Below are positions 37,875 to 47,360 of a DNA stretch of 64,000 bases, piece after piece. Location: NCBI GenBank assembly GCA_031261455.1, contig JAISJP010000019.1:1-64000 (forward strand), written 5' to 3'. The DNA comes from Propionibacteriaceae bacterium (lineage in GTDB: Bacteria > Actinomycetota > Actinomycetes > Propionibacteriales > Propionibacteriaceae). A program made the position numbers and the translations under genes. Under the pieces are notes generated by a model. That model saw only the letters and a list, made by a program, of their open reading frames with translations, made no database searches and had not been told where the DNA came from. Position 1 is the stretch's first letter; each line of letters starts with the position of its first letter.

Positions 37875-39671
37875 CTATGCTTCGATGGGGATGCGATACA
37901 GCGTGAGGTTGTAGTTCAGATACGGATCCCAAACGCTGAGAACTGGTTCCAACCACCTGTACTTCTCTTTATCGTGGAACGAGACGTACGCACTAAACTC
38001 GCCGTTGAACTCGCTCCAAACTGGACCAAGGTCCATTACAAACATGACTCCAAAGTCTCGCAGCGCAATGAGACCCCACTCGTCCATGCGTGCCAGCGCC
38101 CCCCAATGACGTGGCCTTGGTCCAAACGTGTTGAAGTACTGGTTCACGTTGAACTGGGAGTAGGCAAACATAGCCCCAGACCACGGATCAGCAGCAACGA
38201 GATCCTGCCCTACAATCGGAACGCACTCTTCATAGAAACGAGTCTTGGCTGCGTCCAACATCCCACCTGGCTGCGCGCTGACTGTCACGACTGAATCAGC
38301 AGTAGCCGCAACCCCCGGACTGAAGAGTGCTGTACCAGTGGCACAGATCGCGACCATGAAAACCGAAACGCCTTGGCCAAAACGACCCGCCACACGCGCG
38401 ATACGAACTCCAAGCGCACCACACGCAACACATATCATGGGAACCATCACACTTGGATAGGCTGCATAGATGCGCAATTCCTGCCGATACCACGGCAAGG
38501 AGATAACGCGCGGGAGTATGGCCTCACCTGCAGCAGCACAGCAGTAGACCACACCGATGAAGAACCAGCCTGCAAGAAGCCATCGTTCACGTGGACATAT
38601 GAACGCTACGGCCGTCACGGAAAATGCAACCAACGCAATCATCGTCCAACTCAGTTGCAGATCGGCTCCCGGATCAACATAGCTGGCGCCGCTAAGATAC
38701 GTGGCGATAGCATGTTTCCAAGCCATCACTGCCGGACTGAAACTCCATTGAGACGTGTCAAAGAGCTTGTCACCGAATCTCACGTAGGCATACAGCAAAG
38801 CTCCACCTGCCGCCAACAGCATCGCCACCGGCAGCCATACCTTGTCGATGAGGCGCGACCGCTGATTGCGCCAATACTGGCCGTACCACCATGTTGTCCA
38901 GAAAGCGCCAGAGGCCAGCAGATAGGTGAAAGCAACACGCGGTTGGGTATAAGCAACCAAGAGAATCAAGAAGACGGCAGCCGAGATATGTCTCCACGAA
39001 AAGGCACGAATAAACAGCACTGAGACCCCCATCAGCCACGGTAGGAGACTAGATGCCAGGCCGTATGGGTAGAGAGTGCCAAAGCTGAGGAGCCCAAGTG
39101 GGTACTGAGCAAAACACATCGAGACCACGGGAGCCAACGCTGCGGGCATGATGCGATCAGGAACCATGGCATGAACAAGAAAGGCACAGCCCAATGGCCA
39201 GAGAACAGCCGCTCCTAAACCCCACGCCATAGCGATGCCAACAGGGCCCGTAACCCCAAAGACCCCGACAAAAAAGTAAGCGACGGTGGTAAATCCCAGC
39301 GGATAGTCATACCCGTAGAGGTCGATGTCGTTCCGGAAGCCGAACGGAGAAATTGTGCCACGGTCTACCATGCCTCTGACAAGCGAGTTATGCGTGGCTG
39401 AGTCGTAGTTTTGCATCGGCAGCGCGAAATCGACGTACCGTACCTGCCAGTACAGAATCGCCAGCGAAATCAGCCAGGAAACAAACACGGCAGCCAGAAG
39501 CAGCCAGTGCCACGACGAGGTGTACTTGTCGCTCGACGCACAAGCGTCACTGAGTTCTTCGTCGAGCTCAAGCTCTGAAGTCACGGCACGGCGCGCCACA
39601 TTGTTTGACACTGGGACCACCTCCAATCGGCATGACTCTCGCTGCTGTGTTCTAGCTGCCTGCAACATCAT
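37875..39671 (-). CDS. DUF6541-like polytopic membrane protein (putative GT-C glycosyltransferase)
   Basis: About 598 residues with roughly ten helices after a 50-residue cytosolic tail; the first helix is near WHWLLLAAVFVSWLISLAIL. The stretch VDFALPMQNYDSATHNSLVR with acidic residues in the first external loop, then LYGYDYPLGFTTVAYFF, fits the DUF6541/GT-C superfamily of polyprenol-sugar-dependent transferases, and the last ~140 residues form an extracytoplasmic domain. Its ATG (39671) overlaps the stop of the upstream GT-C gene (TGATG); an in-frame ATG at 39686 is possible. Function is inferred from fold and context. Confidence 0.7.
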   Translation of the reverse strand: MMLQAARTQQRESCRLEVVPVSNNVARRAVTSELELDEELSDACASSDKYTSSWHWLLLAAVFVSWLISLAILYWQVRYVDFALPMQNYDSATHNSLVRGMVDRGTISPFGFRNDIDLYGYDYPLGFTTVAYFFVGVFGVTGPVGIAMAWGLGAAVLWPLGCAFLVHAMVPDRIMPAALAPVVSMCFAQYPLGLLSFGTLYPYGLASSLLPWLMGVSVLFIRAFSWRHISAAVFLILLVAYTQPRVAFTYLLASGAFWTTWWYGQYWRNQRSRLIDKVWLPVAMLLAAGGALLYAYVRFGDKLFDTSQWSFSPAVMAWKHAIATYLSGASYVDPGADLQLSWTMIALVAFSVTAVAFICPRERWLLAGWFFIGVVYCCAAAGEAILPRVISLPWYRQELRIYAAYPSVMVPMICVACGALGVRIARVAGRFGQGVSVFMVAICATGTALFSPGVAATADSVVTVSAQPGGMLDAAKTRFYEECVPIVGQDLVAADPWSGAMFAYSQFNVNQYFNTFGPRPRHWGALARMDEWGLIALRDFGVMFVMDLGPVWSEFNGEFSAYVSFHDKEKYRWLEPVLSVWDPYLNYNLTLYRIPIEA

Positions 39672-41266
39672 CAGGCAGGCCTGCACATCCGCGTGACTCT
39701 CGCGGTCGAAGCGGCCCGCTGTTCGATTTCCGTGAAACCTTGCGCCTCAATTTGCGCCACCTGATCTGCGGAGAAGAATGGGCGCGAAGCTGTGTCCATA
39801 ACGTAGACACACGTCAACCCACCTCCCGTGAGGCGATTCAGGACCGTCGCTGAGTCAACAGAGTACGAAATGAAGTCGTTGGCTTCAATGGCAGTCTTGT
39901 AAAGCGAGATATCATCGAGACCGATGAGAGCTTCTGGATAAGCCACGCTCACCCACCTCGTCGATTGCCGCCCGCTCGGCGACATGCCGAACACAACTCC
40001 CGCCTTCCCAGACGGGCTATCGGACCGAATCTCGCTGAGGTTGTCGGCCAAAGACGCGATCCACAACCAACCCGTGCTCTTCCCAGCTGGCGTTCTGTCG
40101 TCGGCCCAAGTTGGCAGAGCCAAAGTAAACACGGCAGCCAGAGCCAAGCCGCAAACAAACAAGGATGAAGAAAAGCGCGCACTGACGTGATCGATTCCAA
40201 AGGCGACCGCAAGGCAGAGGGCTGGCACAGAAAACTGCATGTACCGGGGCAACCAAAAATCTAACCCGAAGAGCAAGCCAGGCAGACTGAGAACCAGCGC
40301 TGGACACCACATCCAGGCCGCGATGGCCCAACGTTGTCGCCCAGCTAGAGTTCGAAATCCCAGAAGTGCGAACAGCACGAAGACCACCGCCAAGGTTAAG
40401 TTGTCTCCAACCCAAGCCTCTACCAATACAGACTTCAACTGCGCTGTTCCCGAAGAATAAACGTCAGAGATAAAAGCCACCTGCCGTCGTTGGCGCCACG
40501 CCAAAAGGATCAGAGGCAGAGACGCCAAGACCGCCACGAACACGGCTCCCAGCCAAACCACCGAGCGAGCAGACAAGACGCGACCAGTCGGTCGAGCCCG
40601 GTCCAGTAACAGAAAAGCGTGAGGTGCAACCATGAATACGGTGTAAAGATGCAGATAGACGAGGAGCGCTAGGAAGACGCAGTACAGCGCCGCGAGTGCC
40701 CTGAACTGCTGCCATCCCTCCGCGTGACTCATCCAAAACGCGACGCAGGTCAGCAAGACGGCACCTGCTATCGCTGCCGCGTAGGGTCGAGCCTCAATTC
40801 CGTAGAAGCAGCACGCGGGGGTTGCGATGAAAACCAAACCAGCCATGACTCCTGCTCGCCGATTCTCAAGCAGCTGGCCAAGGACCACCAAGCCAGTAGA
40901 GGCTACGGTGACGGCCACGACGCTGGGAAAGCGCAGAGCAAACATCGAATAGCCGGTCAGGCCAAGCCACTCGTGCATCGCTAGATAATACAATCCATGA
41001 ACAACATCGGCTCTTGTAGTGATGAACGTCAGGATGTCCCTGCCTGGACGCATCGCCACGGACACCGTGGCCGCCTCGTCGTACCATATTGCGGGCGTGG
41101 TAACCCAAGCTATGTTGATGAGGAAAGACACAACTCCAACCAGTGCAGGCCACTGCCATGCCCCTCGTTGGCCGACCACCATCGTCTGCAACGCTGAGTC
41201 GCTGTCCGACTGTTCGGCGGCGCCTAGGACGGCAGATGACCCGTCTTGGTCCGCATCCAACATCAT
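39671..41266 (-). CDS. GT-C family glycosyltransferase (GT39-like), copy 1
   Basis: 531-residue integral membrane protein. After the first helix (about 37-56) the external loop carries TPAIWYDEAATVSVAMRPGR, whose Asp-Glu is the catalytic/metal site of GT-C mannosyltransferases (GT39/ArnT fold). HGLYYLAMHEWLGLTGYS, LRFPSVVAVTVASTGLVVLG and FYGIEARPYA are shared with the next gene. It should use a polyprenyl-phosphate sugar outside the membrane. AAGGAAACAGC precedes ATG 41266. Close paralogue of 41302-42906. Confidence 0.82.
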   Translation of the reverse strand: MMLDADQDGSSAVLGAAEQSDSDSALQTMVVGQRGAWQWPALVGVVSFLINIAWVTTPAIWYDEAATVSVAMRPGRDILTFITTRADVVHGLYYLAMHEWLGLTGYSMFALRFPSVVAVTVASTGLVVLGQLLENRRAGVMAGLVFIATPACCFYGIEARPYAAAIAGAVLLTCVAFWMSHAEGWQQFRALAALYCVFLALLVYLHLYTVFMVAPHAFLLLDRARPTGRVLSARSVVWLGAVFVAVLASLPLILLAWRQRRQVAFISDVYSSGTAQLKSVLVEAWVGDNLTLAVVFVLFALLGFRTLAGRQRWAIAAWMWCPALVLSLPGLLFGLDFWLPRYMQFSVPALCLAVAFGIDHVSARFSSSLFVCGLALAAVFTLALPTWADDRTPAGKSTGWLWIASLADNLSEIRSDSPSGKAGVVFGMSPSGRQSTRWVSVAYPEALIGLDDISLYKTAIEANDFISYSVDSATVLNRLTGGGLTCVYVMDTASRPFFSADQVAQIEAQGFTEIEQRAASTARVTRMCRPA

Positions 41267-41301
41267 GCTGTTTCCTTTTGGTTATCTCCAGCACGGGCGC
41301 G

Positions 41302-42906
41302 CTAGCCAGGCTGGCACATTCGCGTAATTCTCGCACTGCCAGTGGTCGCTGTTTCAGCCTCAGTGAAGCCTTGTTCTTCGACTCGCATCACTTGTTCCGC
41401 AGAGAAGAAGGGGCGCGAGGGCGCGTCCAAAACGTAGAGACAAGTAAGCCCATCGAGGCGAGTCAAGACTGTCTCGGCATCAAGAACGGCCCCAGTGATG
41501 GGATCAAAGTCAAAGACATAAGTATCGGAGCGCGCCACATCGTCAAGACCAGTGAAAGCGTCTGGGTAGGCAGTGATCACCCAACGCATCGAGCCTCCCA
41601 TCGAAACCGGAGCACGGCTTAGTGCAACTCCTGCCCTCCCAGACGGCTCGTCGGCCCGCATAGCCTTCAGACCATTCGCCAACGCTAGGGTCCACCCCCA
41701 ATCTCCGCTCTTCCCATCTTCGGTTCTAGCACTCGCGTAGGCCGGCAGCCCCAAAGTAAACACCACAGCCACGCTCACTGCGCTGACGAAAAATGGCTCA
41801 GAGAACCGTGAACTGACGTGGTCTATGCCGAAACCGACCGCGAGGCACACTGCGGGCACGCAAAAGAGCGTGTATCTGGAAAGATAAAAAGACTGTCCGA
41901 CAAGCGCTCCAAAGAGAATCATCGTTAACCCAGGGCACCACATCCAAGTCACGATGACCCAGCGTTGCCGCACAGCAAGACTTCGGAGTCCTACTAGAGC
42001 AAATACCACCAATACCGCTGCCAGGGCTGGGTTGCCTCCAGCCCAAGTCTCTACCAGCAAGGACTGTAGTTGAGCTGATCCGGAGGGAAGCCTGGTTGTA
42101 ATCCAGTCCACCTGGTGTCGCTGGCTCCAAGCCAGCCTGACAAAGGGAACGCAGGCCACTGCTGACACGACCAGTGCCCCCGCCCAGAGCCATACGGTGG
42201 CACGGTTACTCAGTCGAGCGTGGCCCAGAAACAGAAAGGCGTGGGGCACAACTACGAAGACAGCATAAAGATGCAGGTAGACGAGAGACGTCGCAAAGAT
42301 GCAGTAGAGTGCAGCGAGCGCCACACACTGCAGCCTTCTTTCCGCACGGCCTAGCCACAGTGCAACCACAGTAAGCCAAACGACGCCAGCGATTGCCGCC
42401 GCATACGATCTAGCTTCAATGCCATAGAAGCTAGACGCGGGTGTCGCAGCAAAGACCATCCCGGCGATAACTCCGGCTCGCTGATTTCCAGACAATCGGC
42501 CAAGCACAGCAAGGCCGACGCTGGCGGCAGTGACAGCGACGACGCTGGGAAAGCGCAGAGCAAGAATCGAATAGCCAACTAAGCCAAACCATTCGTGCAT
42601 TGCCAAATAATAGAGCCCATGGACAGCATCAATTCTTGTGGTAACAAGATCAAGAATAACCCCCCCCGGGCGCGTCGCTACTGCCGCAGTAACCATTTCA
42701 TCTATCCATATGGCGGGTGTCGTAGCCCAAGCTACGTTCACGATGAAAGACGCAACTGCAACATATACGATGGGCAGAGCATCCCGCACCGCGCTAAGCC
42801 AGTTGCCCTGTCGCTGAACCGTTTCTGATGAAATCTCGTTGTCGCATGACTGAACCGACACTGGCCCAACAAGTGGTTCGCGGCTCGCGTTAGACATTAT
42901 CTTCAT
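41302..42906 (-). CDS. GT-C family glycosyltransferase (GT39-like), copy 2
   Basis: 534 residues, colinear over its whole length with the neighbouring copy: TPAIWIDEMVTAAVATRPGG (DE motif), HGLYYLAMHEWFGLVGYS, LRFPSVVAVTAASVGLAVLG, FYGIEARSYA, and the C-terminal domain CLYVLDAPSRPFFSAEQVMR (copy 1: VYVMDTASRPFFSADQVAQI). The pair is a tandem duplication that has diverged moderately. Start ATG 42906 has GGGAA five bases upstream; ATG 42897 is an alternative. Confidence 0.82.
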   Translation of the reverse strand: MKIMSNASREPLVGPVSVQSCDNEISSETVQRQGNWLSAVRDALPIVYVAVASFIVNVAWATTPAIWIDEMVTAAVATRPGGVILDLVTTRIDAVHGLYYLAMHEWFGLVGYSILALRFPSVVAVTAASVGLAVLGRLSGNQRAGVIAGMVFAATPASSFYGIEARSYAAAIAGVVWLTVVALWLGRAERRLQCVALAALYCIFATSLVYLHLYAVFVVVPHAFLFLGHARLSNRATVWLWAGALVVSAVACVPFVRLAWSQRHQVDWITTRLPSGSAQLQSLLVETWAGGNPALAAVLVVFALVGLRSLAVRQRWVIVTWMWCPGLTMILFGALVGQSFYLSRYTLFCVPAVCLAVGFGIDHVSSRFSEPFFVSAVSVAVVFTLGLPAYASARTEDGKSGDWGWTLALANGLKAMRADEPSGRAGVALSRAPVSMGGSMRWVITAYPDAFTGLDDVARSDTYVFDFDPITGAVLDAETVLTRLDGLTCLYVLDAPSRPFFSAEQVMRVEEQGFTEAETATTGSARITRMCQPG

Positions 42907-43052
42907 CTAGTTCCCGGCTATTCTGGCGTTCGCGTTGACTTTAGCATGAGGTGCTCTCGCTGCAAACCTCTTCGACGCCCACACACAAACAATCTGACGA
43001 CCCACTCCATTTCTCGTTTGGGATGTCGATGTGACCGAACCCCCTCGGGGCT

Positions 43053-45017
43053 TCACAGCACCGAACCCCCGCGAGCGACACGCCTGACCTTGTCGGTCAG
43101 GGCGCGCAGTGGAGCGGTGATCTTCCATGAGGAAGTGGCCAACAGCGCCTCTATCTTGGCTTCAAGTTCTGTCTCTCGTGTCTGAAGTGCCTTGATGCCT
43201 GTCTCCAGTTCCGCTGCTTGACGCACCCGTTCCGCTTCCAAGGCGGTGAGTTGACGTTGCAGCTGTTGTTGGTTTCCCGACAGCGCCGCACCGGCCACGC
43301 GGCGACGTTTGTACAACAAAGCGTGAGCGTCAATGGGCTGGGCCAAGATCTGTTCTAGATAGGCGGCGACAGCTAAGTCGTAGTCGGCGAGACTTCGCAC
43401 TCCGGCCGTGACCGTGTCTGACCCTGCAAACGCGGCGTGCGACCCATCCGGGGTGTGACCCGCAGTGGCGACAACCTCATTGGCCAAACCGGCCAAGTCA
43501 TCTAGGCGAGAAAAGAACCGTATTTGTACCTGCGGGAACAGCGCCGCTGTCTCTCGCATGACGGGCATGTCGGTCGCGATGATGGGCTTGCCGTAGCGGG
43601 CGGCCTCCGCGATTGGGAACCCGAAGCCCTCATAGCTGGACGGGAAGATGAACAGGCCTGCTCGGCGACGGATCGTCTCCATCACGTCTTCTGGGACAAC
43701 ACCACTGCGCAATACGTACAGCCCAGAACCCGCCTCGAATGAGTCTTCCGCACCCAAGCAAACAATTTGCCCGACGAAACCGCCGCGACGCAGCGCCGCA
43801 ACCGCCAAATCGACCCGCTTGTGCGGATAGCGGTTGCCTGAAATGAATGCAAAGCCAGGTTCGATGCCCCCTATCACCTGTTGGTAGGGGCCGGGTTGGC
43901 TGGTGGAGGACGCAAAGCCGACGTCAGGGCACCCTTGAGGTATGACCTTGATTTTGGCACTGCACTCCTTGCAGCCAAACAGCATATCAGTGTCGGTTTG
44001 GGAGGCCTGTGAGATGGCAACGATGCCGTCGGCGAACTCCAGAGACTCGTGAAACACGGCCTTGGAATAAAAACGTTTTATCAAGTGCTCATTAGTACGC
44101 ATCCAGATGACGTCAAGCACGGTGACGACGGTGCGCAGGCAGTGCCGCATGAGAAACTCAAGCATCCCGGCATCCGCCACCTGAAAGGGCACGTATCCCA
44201 GCGCGAACTGGCGTCCCTCCACGCTCGTCTCGTCGAGCACTTCCAGCCCGACACTGGACAGCGAAAAGAACTCACTGGCGGCATTCTCCGCGTAGACGCT
44301 GAATCTGCCCGAATCTGGACGCGACGCAACGTAGTTCAAAAATGAAACAACGTTGCGTGACGTGCCAGAAAGCTCTGGCGTGATGTAACCGAGGTAGATG
44401 AGAACACTGCGATCAGCCGAGGCGATAAGAGGCTCAAACTCGTCAACGGGGTGAGCCCAAATGGCGTATTCGTCAGGCAACTGCGAGACGTACGGGTAGG
44501 CGTCTTCAAGCGTCTTAACATCGAAGTGTTGCTCGTGCGCTGCCCCAACACCGTCGCCGTGGTCATGGGCCACTGCAGGTGGGAGCGCCACAACAGCTTG
44601 GTTGGCGCGCACGGTCGAGTAGCCGTAGCGATTGACGCGCAGACTGAACTCCGCTCCAGCGGTGGTCAAGTCGGCGTAACTCTCATCCAACAACCCATAG
44701 TCGTCTAGCAATTCTGCGCGGATAAGCATGGCGCAACCGTCCCAGTGCGGAACTGGATGAGCGCGAGGCAGGTCTACCGCCACGTCGCCAGCGTCTGGCC
44801 TACTGATGCGAGGAATGACGATGCCGTGCCTATCGCTAAGCTCTGCCACGGCCAAGAGTTCTGCGACGCACTCTGGAGCGGGTTTGGTGACATGGTTGCT
44901 GAGCAGCAGCACAGCCGCTTCTACAGAGCAGTTTTGCAGTGCCTCATTCGCTGCGGCAACGGTGTCGGCAACTATCGTTAGAGGCACCACGGATGCGTTA
45001 GGTATCGCTTCGCTCAT
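43053..45017 (-). CDS. Large GT4 glycosyltransferase with GT2-like N-terminus and C-terminal coiled coil
   Basis: 654 residues. The first ~150 look like the second half of a GT2 domain (HWDGCAMLIRAELLDDYGLL, GAEFSLRVNRYGYS) without a complete nucleotide-binding half. Residues about 205-555 are a GT4 enzyme: EFADGIVAISQASQTDTDML, AFISGNRYPHKRVDLAVAAL and FPSSYEGFGFPIAEAARYGK (E-x7-E). A coiled coil (QQQLQRQLTALEAERVRQAA on) leads to the C-terminal SSWKITAPLRAL, a motif common at the end of capsule transferases. ATG 45017 lies 6 bases after TACCAT. Divergent from the next gene. Confidence 0.85.
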   Translation of the reverse strand: MSEAIPNASVVPLTIVADTVAAANEALQNCSVEAAVLLLSNHVTKPAPECVAELLAVAELSDRHGIVIPRISRPDAGDVAVDLPRAHPVPHWDGCAMLIRAELLDDYGLLDESYADLTTAGAEFSLRVNRYGYSTVRANQAVVALPPAVAHDHGDGVGAAHEQHFDVKTLEDAYPYVSQLPDEYAIWAHPVDEFEPLIASADRSVLIYLGYITPELSGTSRNVVSFLNYVASRPDSGRFSVYAENAASEFFSLSSVGLEVLDETSVEGRQFALGYVPFQVADAGMLEFLMRHCLRTVVTVLDVIWMRTNEHLIKRFYSKAVFHESLEFADGIVAISQASQTDTDMLFGCKECSAKIKVIPQGCPDVGFASSTSQPGPYQQVIGGIEPGFAFISGNRYPHKRVDLAVAALRRGGFVGQIVCLGAEDSFEAGSGLYVLRSGVVPEDVMETIRRRAGLFIFPSSYEGFGFPIAEAARYGKPIIATDMPVMRETAALFPQVQIRFFSRLDDLAGLANEVVATAGHTPDGSHAAFAGSDTVTAGVRSLADYDLAVAAYLEQILAQPIDAHALLYKRRRVAGAALSGNQQQLQRQLTALEAERVRQAAELETGIKALQTRETELEAKIEALLATSSWKITAPLRALTDKVRRVARGGSVL

Positions 45018-45023
45018 GACAAA

Positions 45024-45029
45024 ATGGTA
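45024..45029 (-). promoter_or_regulatory. -10 box of leaderless GT4 transcript
   Basis: Minus-strand TACCAT, 6 bases before ATG 45017. Confidence 0.4.
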
Positions 45030-45086
45030 CCGTCGAAAGGACGGGGCTGCCTATTGGACGCAGCACTGAGCAAATGGAGAACAGCA

Positions 45087-46490
45087 ATGGGTGCGCGGTT
45101 ACTGCTTGATCTGACGGAGTTCTGCCAAGTTGCCGTTGGGGGTTTCTCCGGCATTCAGCGCGTGGAGTACGAGTTGGGAGCGCGTCTGCTCGCCGATGAG
45201 TCGCTGGACGTGGCGGGCATAGTGTTTGACCGCGCTGCTGGAGTGTTTGTGGACGCCGATGCACGCGAAATCTACGCTCGCCACTCGACAGTGGCACCGG
45301 TCGAGCCTATTCCCTGCGCGCCGGCGGACGGCCCTCATGACCCGCAGGTTGGTGACCCGCAAGGTGCTCCGCTCACACCACCGGAAGCGGGCAACGGGCA
45401 GCCCGTGCACGTTCCCGAAAGCTTGACGCGACGCCTGTTGCATCGTTTTACTCGAACACGGGCGTACTTGGCACTGCGGGACCGCTGGCCACTGGCGGCC
45501 ATCCGCAGAGCCGTGCGTCCGGCCGCGCCCTTGCCGGTGCCGCCTGAAATCATCGCCGAGCCGCCTCAGGTGGAACCGCCTCTAACCGCTCCTGCCCAGG
45601 TAGCATCTGGTGACACTCTGCTCATGCTGGGGGCACCGTGGGTGGCGCCGGACATGTCCACCGAACTGCGCAAACTCAAAGACCACTCCGGCTGTCGAGT
45701 GGTGCTGCTGGTGCATGACCTCATCCCCGTGCTACACCCCGAAGTGGCACCCATCGACGCGTCCCGATTCTCGGAGTTCATGACGCAAGCGCTGGGAGTC
45801 GTGGACCTGTGCATTGCGGTCTCCCAAGCCACTGCACGCGACATAGCGCAGGTGTGTGCTCGCGAGGGGCTTCCCACGCCTCCCGTCAATGTCATAAGGC
45901 TGGGGGACGACCTTGCAGGTCAACCACAACCCGACCGTCCGACAGGTATCCCCGAAGATCTGGCACCGTTTGTGCTGGTGGTGGGCACCGTGGAGGTGCG
46001 AAAGAACCACATCGTGTTGTACCAGGCCTACCAACAGGCGTTGCTGGATGGCGTGCAGCTGCCACCGCTGCTCATTGTGGGCCGCAATGGCTGGCTTACT
46101 GACGACCTGCGTTACCAGCTGGAGCACTCCCCACAGGTCGGCGGACGCATCATTCACCTGAACAGCGTCTCAGATGCCGAACTGGTCTGGGCATACACTA
46201 ACTGCTTGTTCACCGTATTCCCGTCCCGCTACGAAGGCTGGGGGCTGCCCGTGGCCGAAGCTCTCGCCCGCCACAAGTTCTGCATTGCATCAGATGCGTC
46301 CTCAATCCCGGAGATCGGCGGAAGCCTGCTCGACTACGCTTCCCCCTACGATCCACGGGGTTGGATGGACAAGATTGCCCACTATGCCAACAATCTTGAC
46401 GCACTGGCCGAGCACGTCGCCTCGATCAAGAGTGGCTATGTTGCCACCACTTGGGATGCGACTTATTCCGCCCTCAGAAGCAGCTTGTAA
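45087..46490 (+). CDS. GT4 glycosyltransferase
   Basis: 467 residues. N-terminal LLLDLTEFCQVAVGGFSGIQ and RVEYELGARLLAD, a variable middle with a proline-rich stretch, then the GT4 core: LVHDLIPVLHPEVAP, CIAVSQATARDIAQVC, FVLVVGTVEVRKNHIVLYQA and FPSRYEGWGLPVAEALARHK (E-x7-E). Resembles WbaZ/mannosyltransferase-B-like enzymes of ABC-exported O-polysaccharides, in keeping with wzm/wzt next door. ATG 45087 has GGAGA six bases upstream; an ATG-like start at 45024 overlaps the divergent promoter. Confidence 0.88.
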   Translation: MGARLLLDLTEFCQVAVGGFSGIQRVEYELGARLLADESLDVAGIVFDRAAGVFVDADAREIYARHSTVAPVEPIPCAPADGPHDPQVGDPQGAPLTPPEAGNGQPVHVPESLTRRLLHRFTRTRAYLALRDRWPLAAIRRAVRPAAPLPVPPEIIAEPPQVEPPLTAPAQVASGDTLLMLGAPWVAPDMSTELRKLKDHSGCRVVLLVHDLIPVLHPEVAPIDASRFSEFMTQALGVVDLCIAVSQATARDIAQVCAREGLPTPPVNVIRLGDDLAGQPQPDRPTGIPEDLAPFVLVVGTVEVRKNHIVLYQAYQQALLDGVQLPPLLIVGRNGWLTDDLRYQLEHSPQVGGRIIHLNSVSDAELVWAYTNCLFTVFPSRYEGWGLPVAEALARHKFCIASDASSIPEIGGSLLDYASPYDPRGWMDKIAHYANNLDALAEHVASIKSGYVATTWDATYSALRSSL

Positions 46491-46517
46491 CCAGATTCTG
46501 CGACTACGCACAGAGCG

Positions 46518-46547
46518 ACAAAAGAGGGTGCGAGTCACGCCACCCTC
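46518..46547 (-). terminator. Rho-independent terminator after wzt
   Basis: Minus strand: GAGGGTG (46547-46541), 10-base loop, CACCCTC (46530-46524), then TTTTGTC. Lies about 65 bases past the wzt stop. Confidence 0.65.
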
Positions 46548-46575
46548 AAGAACAGCACGCCACCCTCAAGAACAG
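46536..46575. repeat. Perfect tandem duplication of a 20-bp unit
   Basis: CACGCCACCCTCAAGAACAG occurs twice head to tail (46536-46555 and 46556-46575). Each copy carries the CACCCTC that can pair with GAGGGTG at 46524-46530, so one arm of the terminator is duplicated. Confidence 0.9.
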
Positions 46576-46610
46576 TTTGTGCCCAACTGGTGGGAGATGC
46601 GTGAATGCGC

Positions 46611-47360
46611 TCACTCAGAGGCACGCAGATGCGCGATGGCATCCGCAATTGGGCCGTCAAAAACGGCTTGCCCGTGAGACATCACGATTCCACGGTCGCA
46701 GATGTCTTCCAACTGGTCCAAGGCGTGGCTGACGATCACCAAAGTTTGCCCTTGCGCGTGCAGTTCGCGGATTCTCGCCAGACATTTGGCTTGGAACGGT
46801 TCGTCGCCAACCGCCAGAATCTCGTCGACCAGAAACACGTCGGGTTGGCAATGGACTGCCACCGCGAACGCCAGTCGCAAGAACATACCGGACGAGTAGA
46901 ACTTGACCTCCGTGTCCATGAAGCGCTCGATCTCGGAGAAGGCAACAATGTCATCGAACTTAGCCTCAATCTCTGCCTTGCTCATACCGAGGATGGCTCC
47001 GTTGAGGAAGACATTCTCCCGTCCGGTCAGGTCGGGGTGAAAACCTGCGCCAACCTCGATGAGTCCAGCCACGACGCCGCGGGTATGCACGCAACCGCTG
47101 TCAGGCTGCATAACGCCAGAGACAAGTTTCAACGTGGTGGACTTGCCCGAACCGTTGAATCCGATGAGCGCAACCGCCTCACCTTCGTTGATGGTGAAGG
47201 ACACTTGATCCAACGCCTTGAAGCGCTCCCCCAGGTCGCCTTTGCGGCCCTTGAGCGTCCACACCACATACTCCTTGATGGAGCGGGTGTGACGCAACAT
47301 AAACCACTTAGTGACGTCGCTAAACACCACAGCTGGCAAAGGTGTGTTCATTTGACTCAC
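46611..47360 (-). CDS. wzt: Polysaccharide ABC exporter ATPase
   Basis: 249-residue ABC ATPase of the O-antigen/teichoic acid exporter type. Walker A GFNGSGKST, the family-specific GLIEVGAGFHPDLTGRENV, FDDIVAFSEIERFMDTEVK, signature YSSGMFLRLAFA (typical replacement of LSGGQ in Wzt/TagH), Walker B VFLVDEILAVGD and switch His in IVSHALDQ. No C-terminal carbohydrate-binding domain, so export probably does not depend on a capping modification. GTG 47360 overlaps the wzm stop, with AGGAG just upstream. Confidence 0.94.
   Translation of the reverse strand: MSQMNTPLPAVVFSDVTKWFMLRHTRSIKEYVVWTLKGRKGDLGERFKALDQVSFTINEGEAVALIGFNGSGKSTTLKLVSGVMQPDSGCVHTRGVVAGLIEVGAGFHPDLTGRENVFLNGAILGMSKAEIEAKFDDIVAFSEIERFMDTEVKFYSSGMFLRLAFAVAVHCQPDVFLVDEILAVGDEPFQAKCLARIRELHAQGQTLVIVSHALDQLEDICDRGIVMSHGQAVFDGPIADAIAHLRASE

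Noticed and set aside
43020..43085. Repeated GGGGGTTCGGT motifs after the large GT4 gene as terminator
   Set aside because: Two direct copies and a CCCCGAGGGG hairpin, but no T-run; one copy is inside the coding end.
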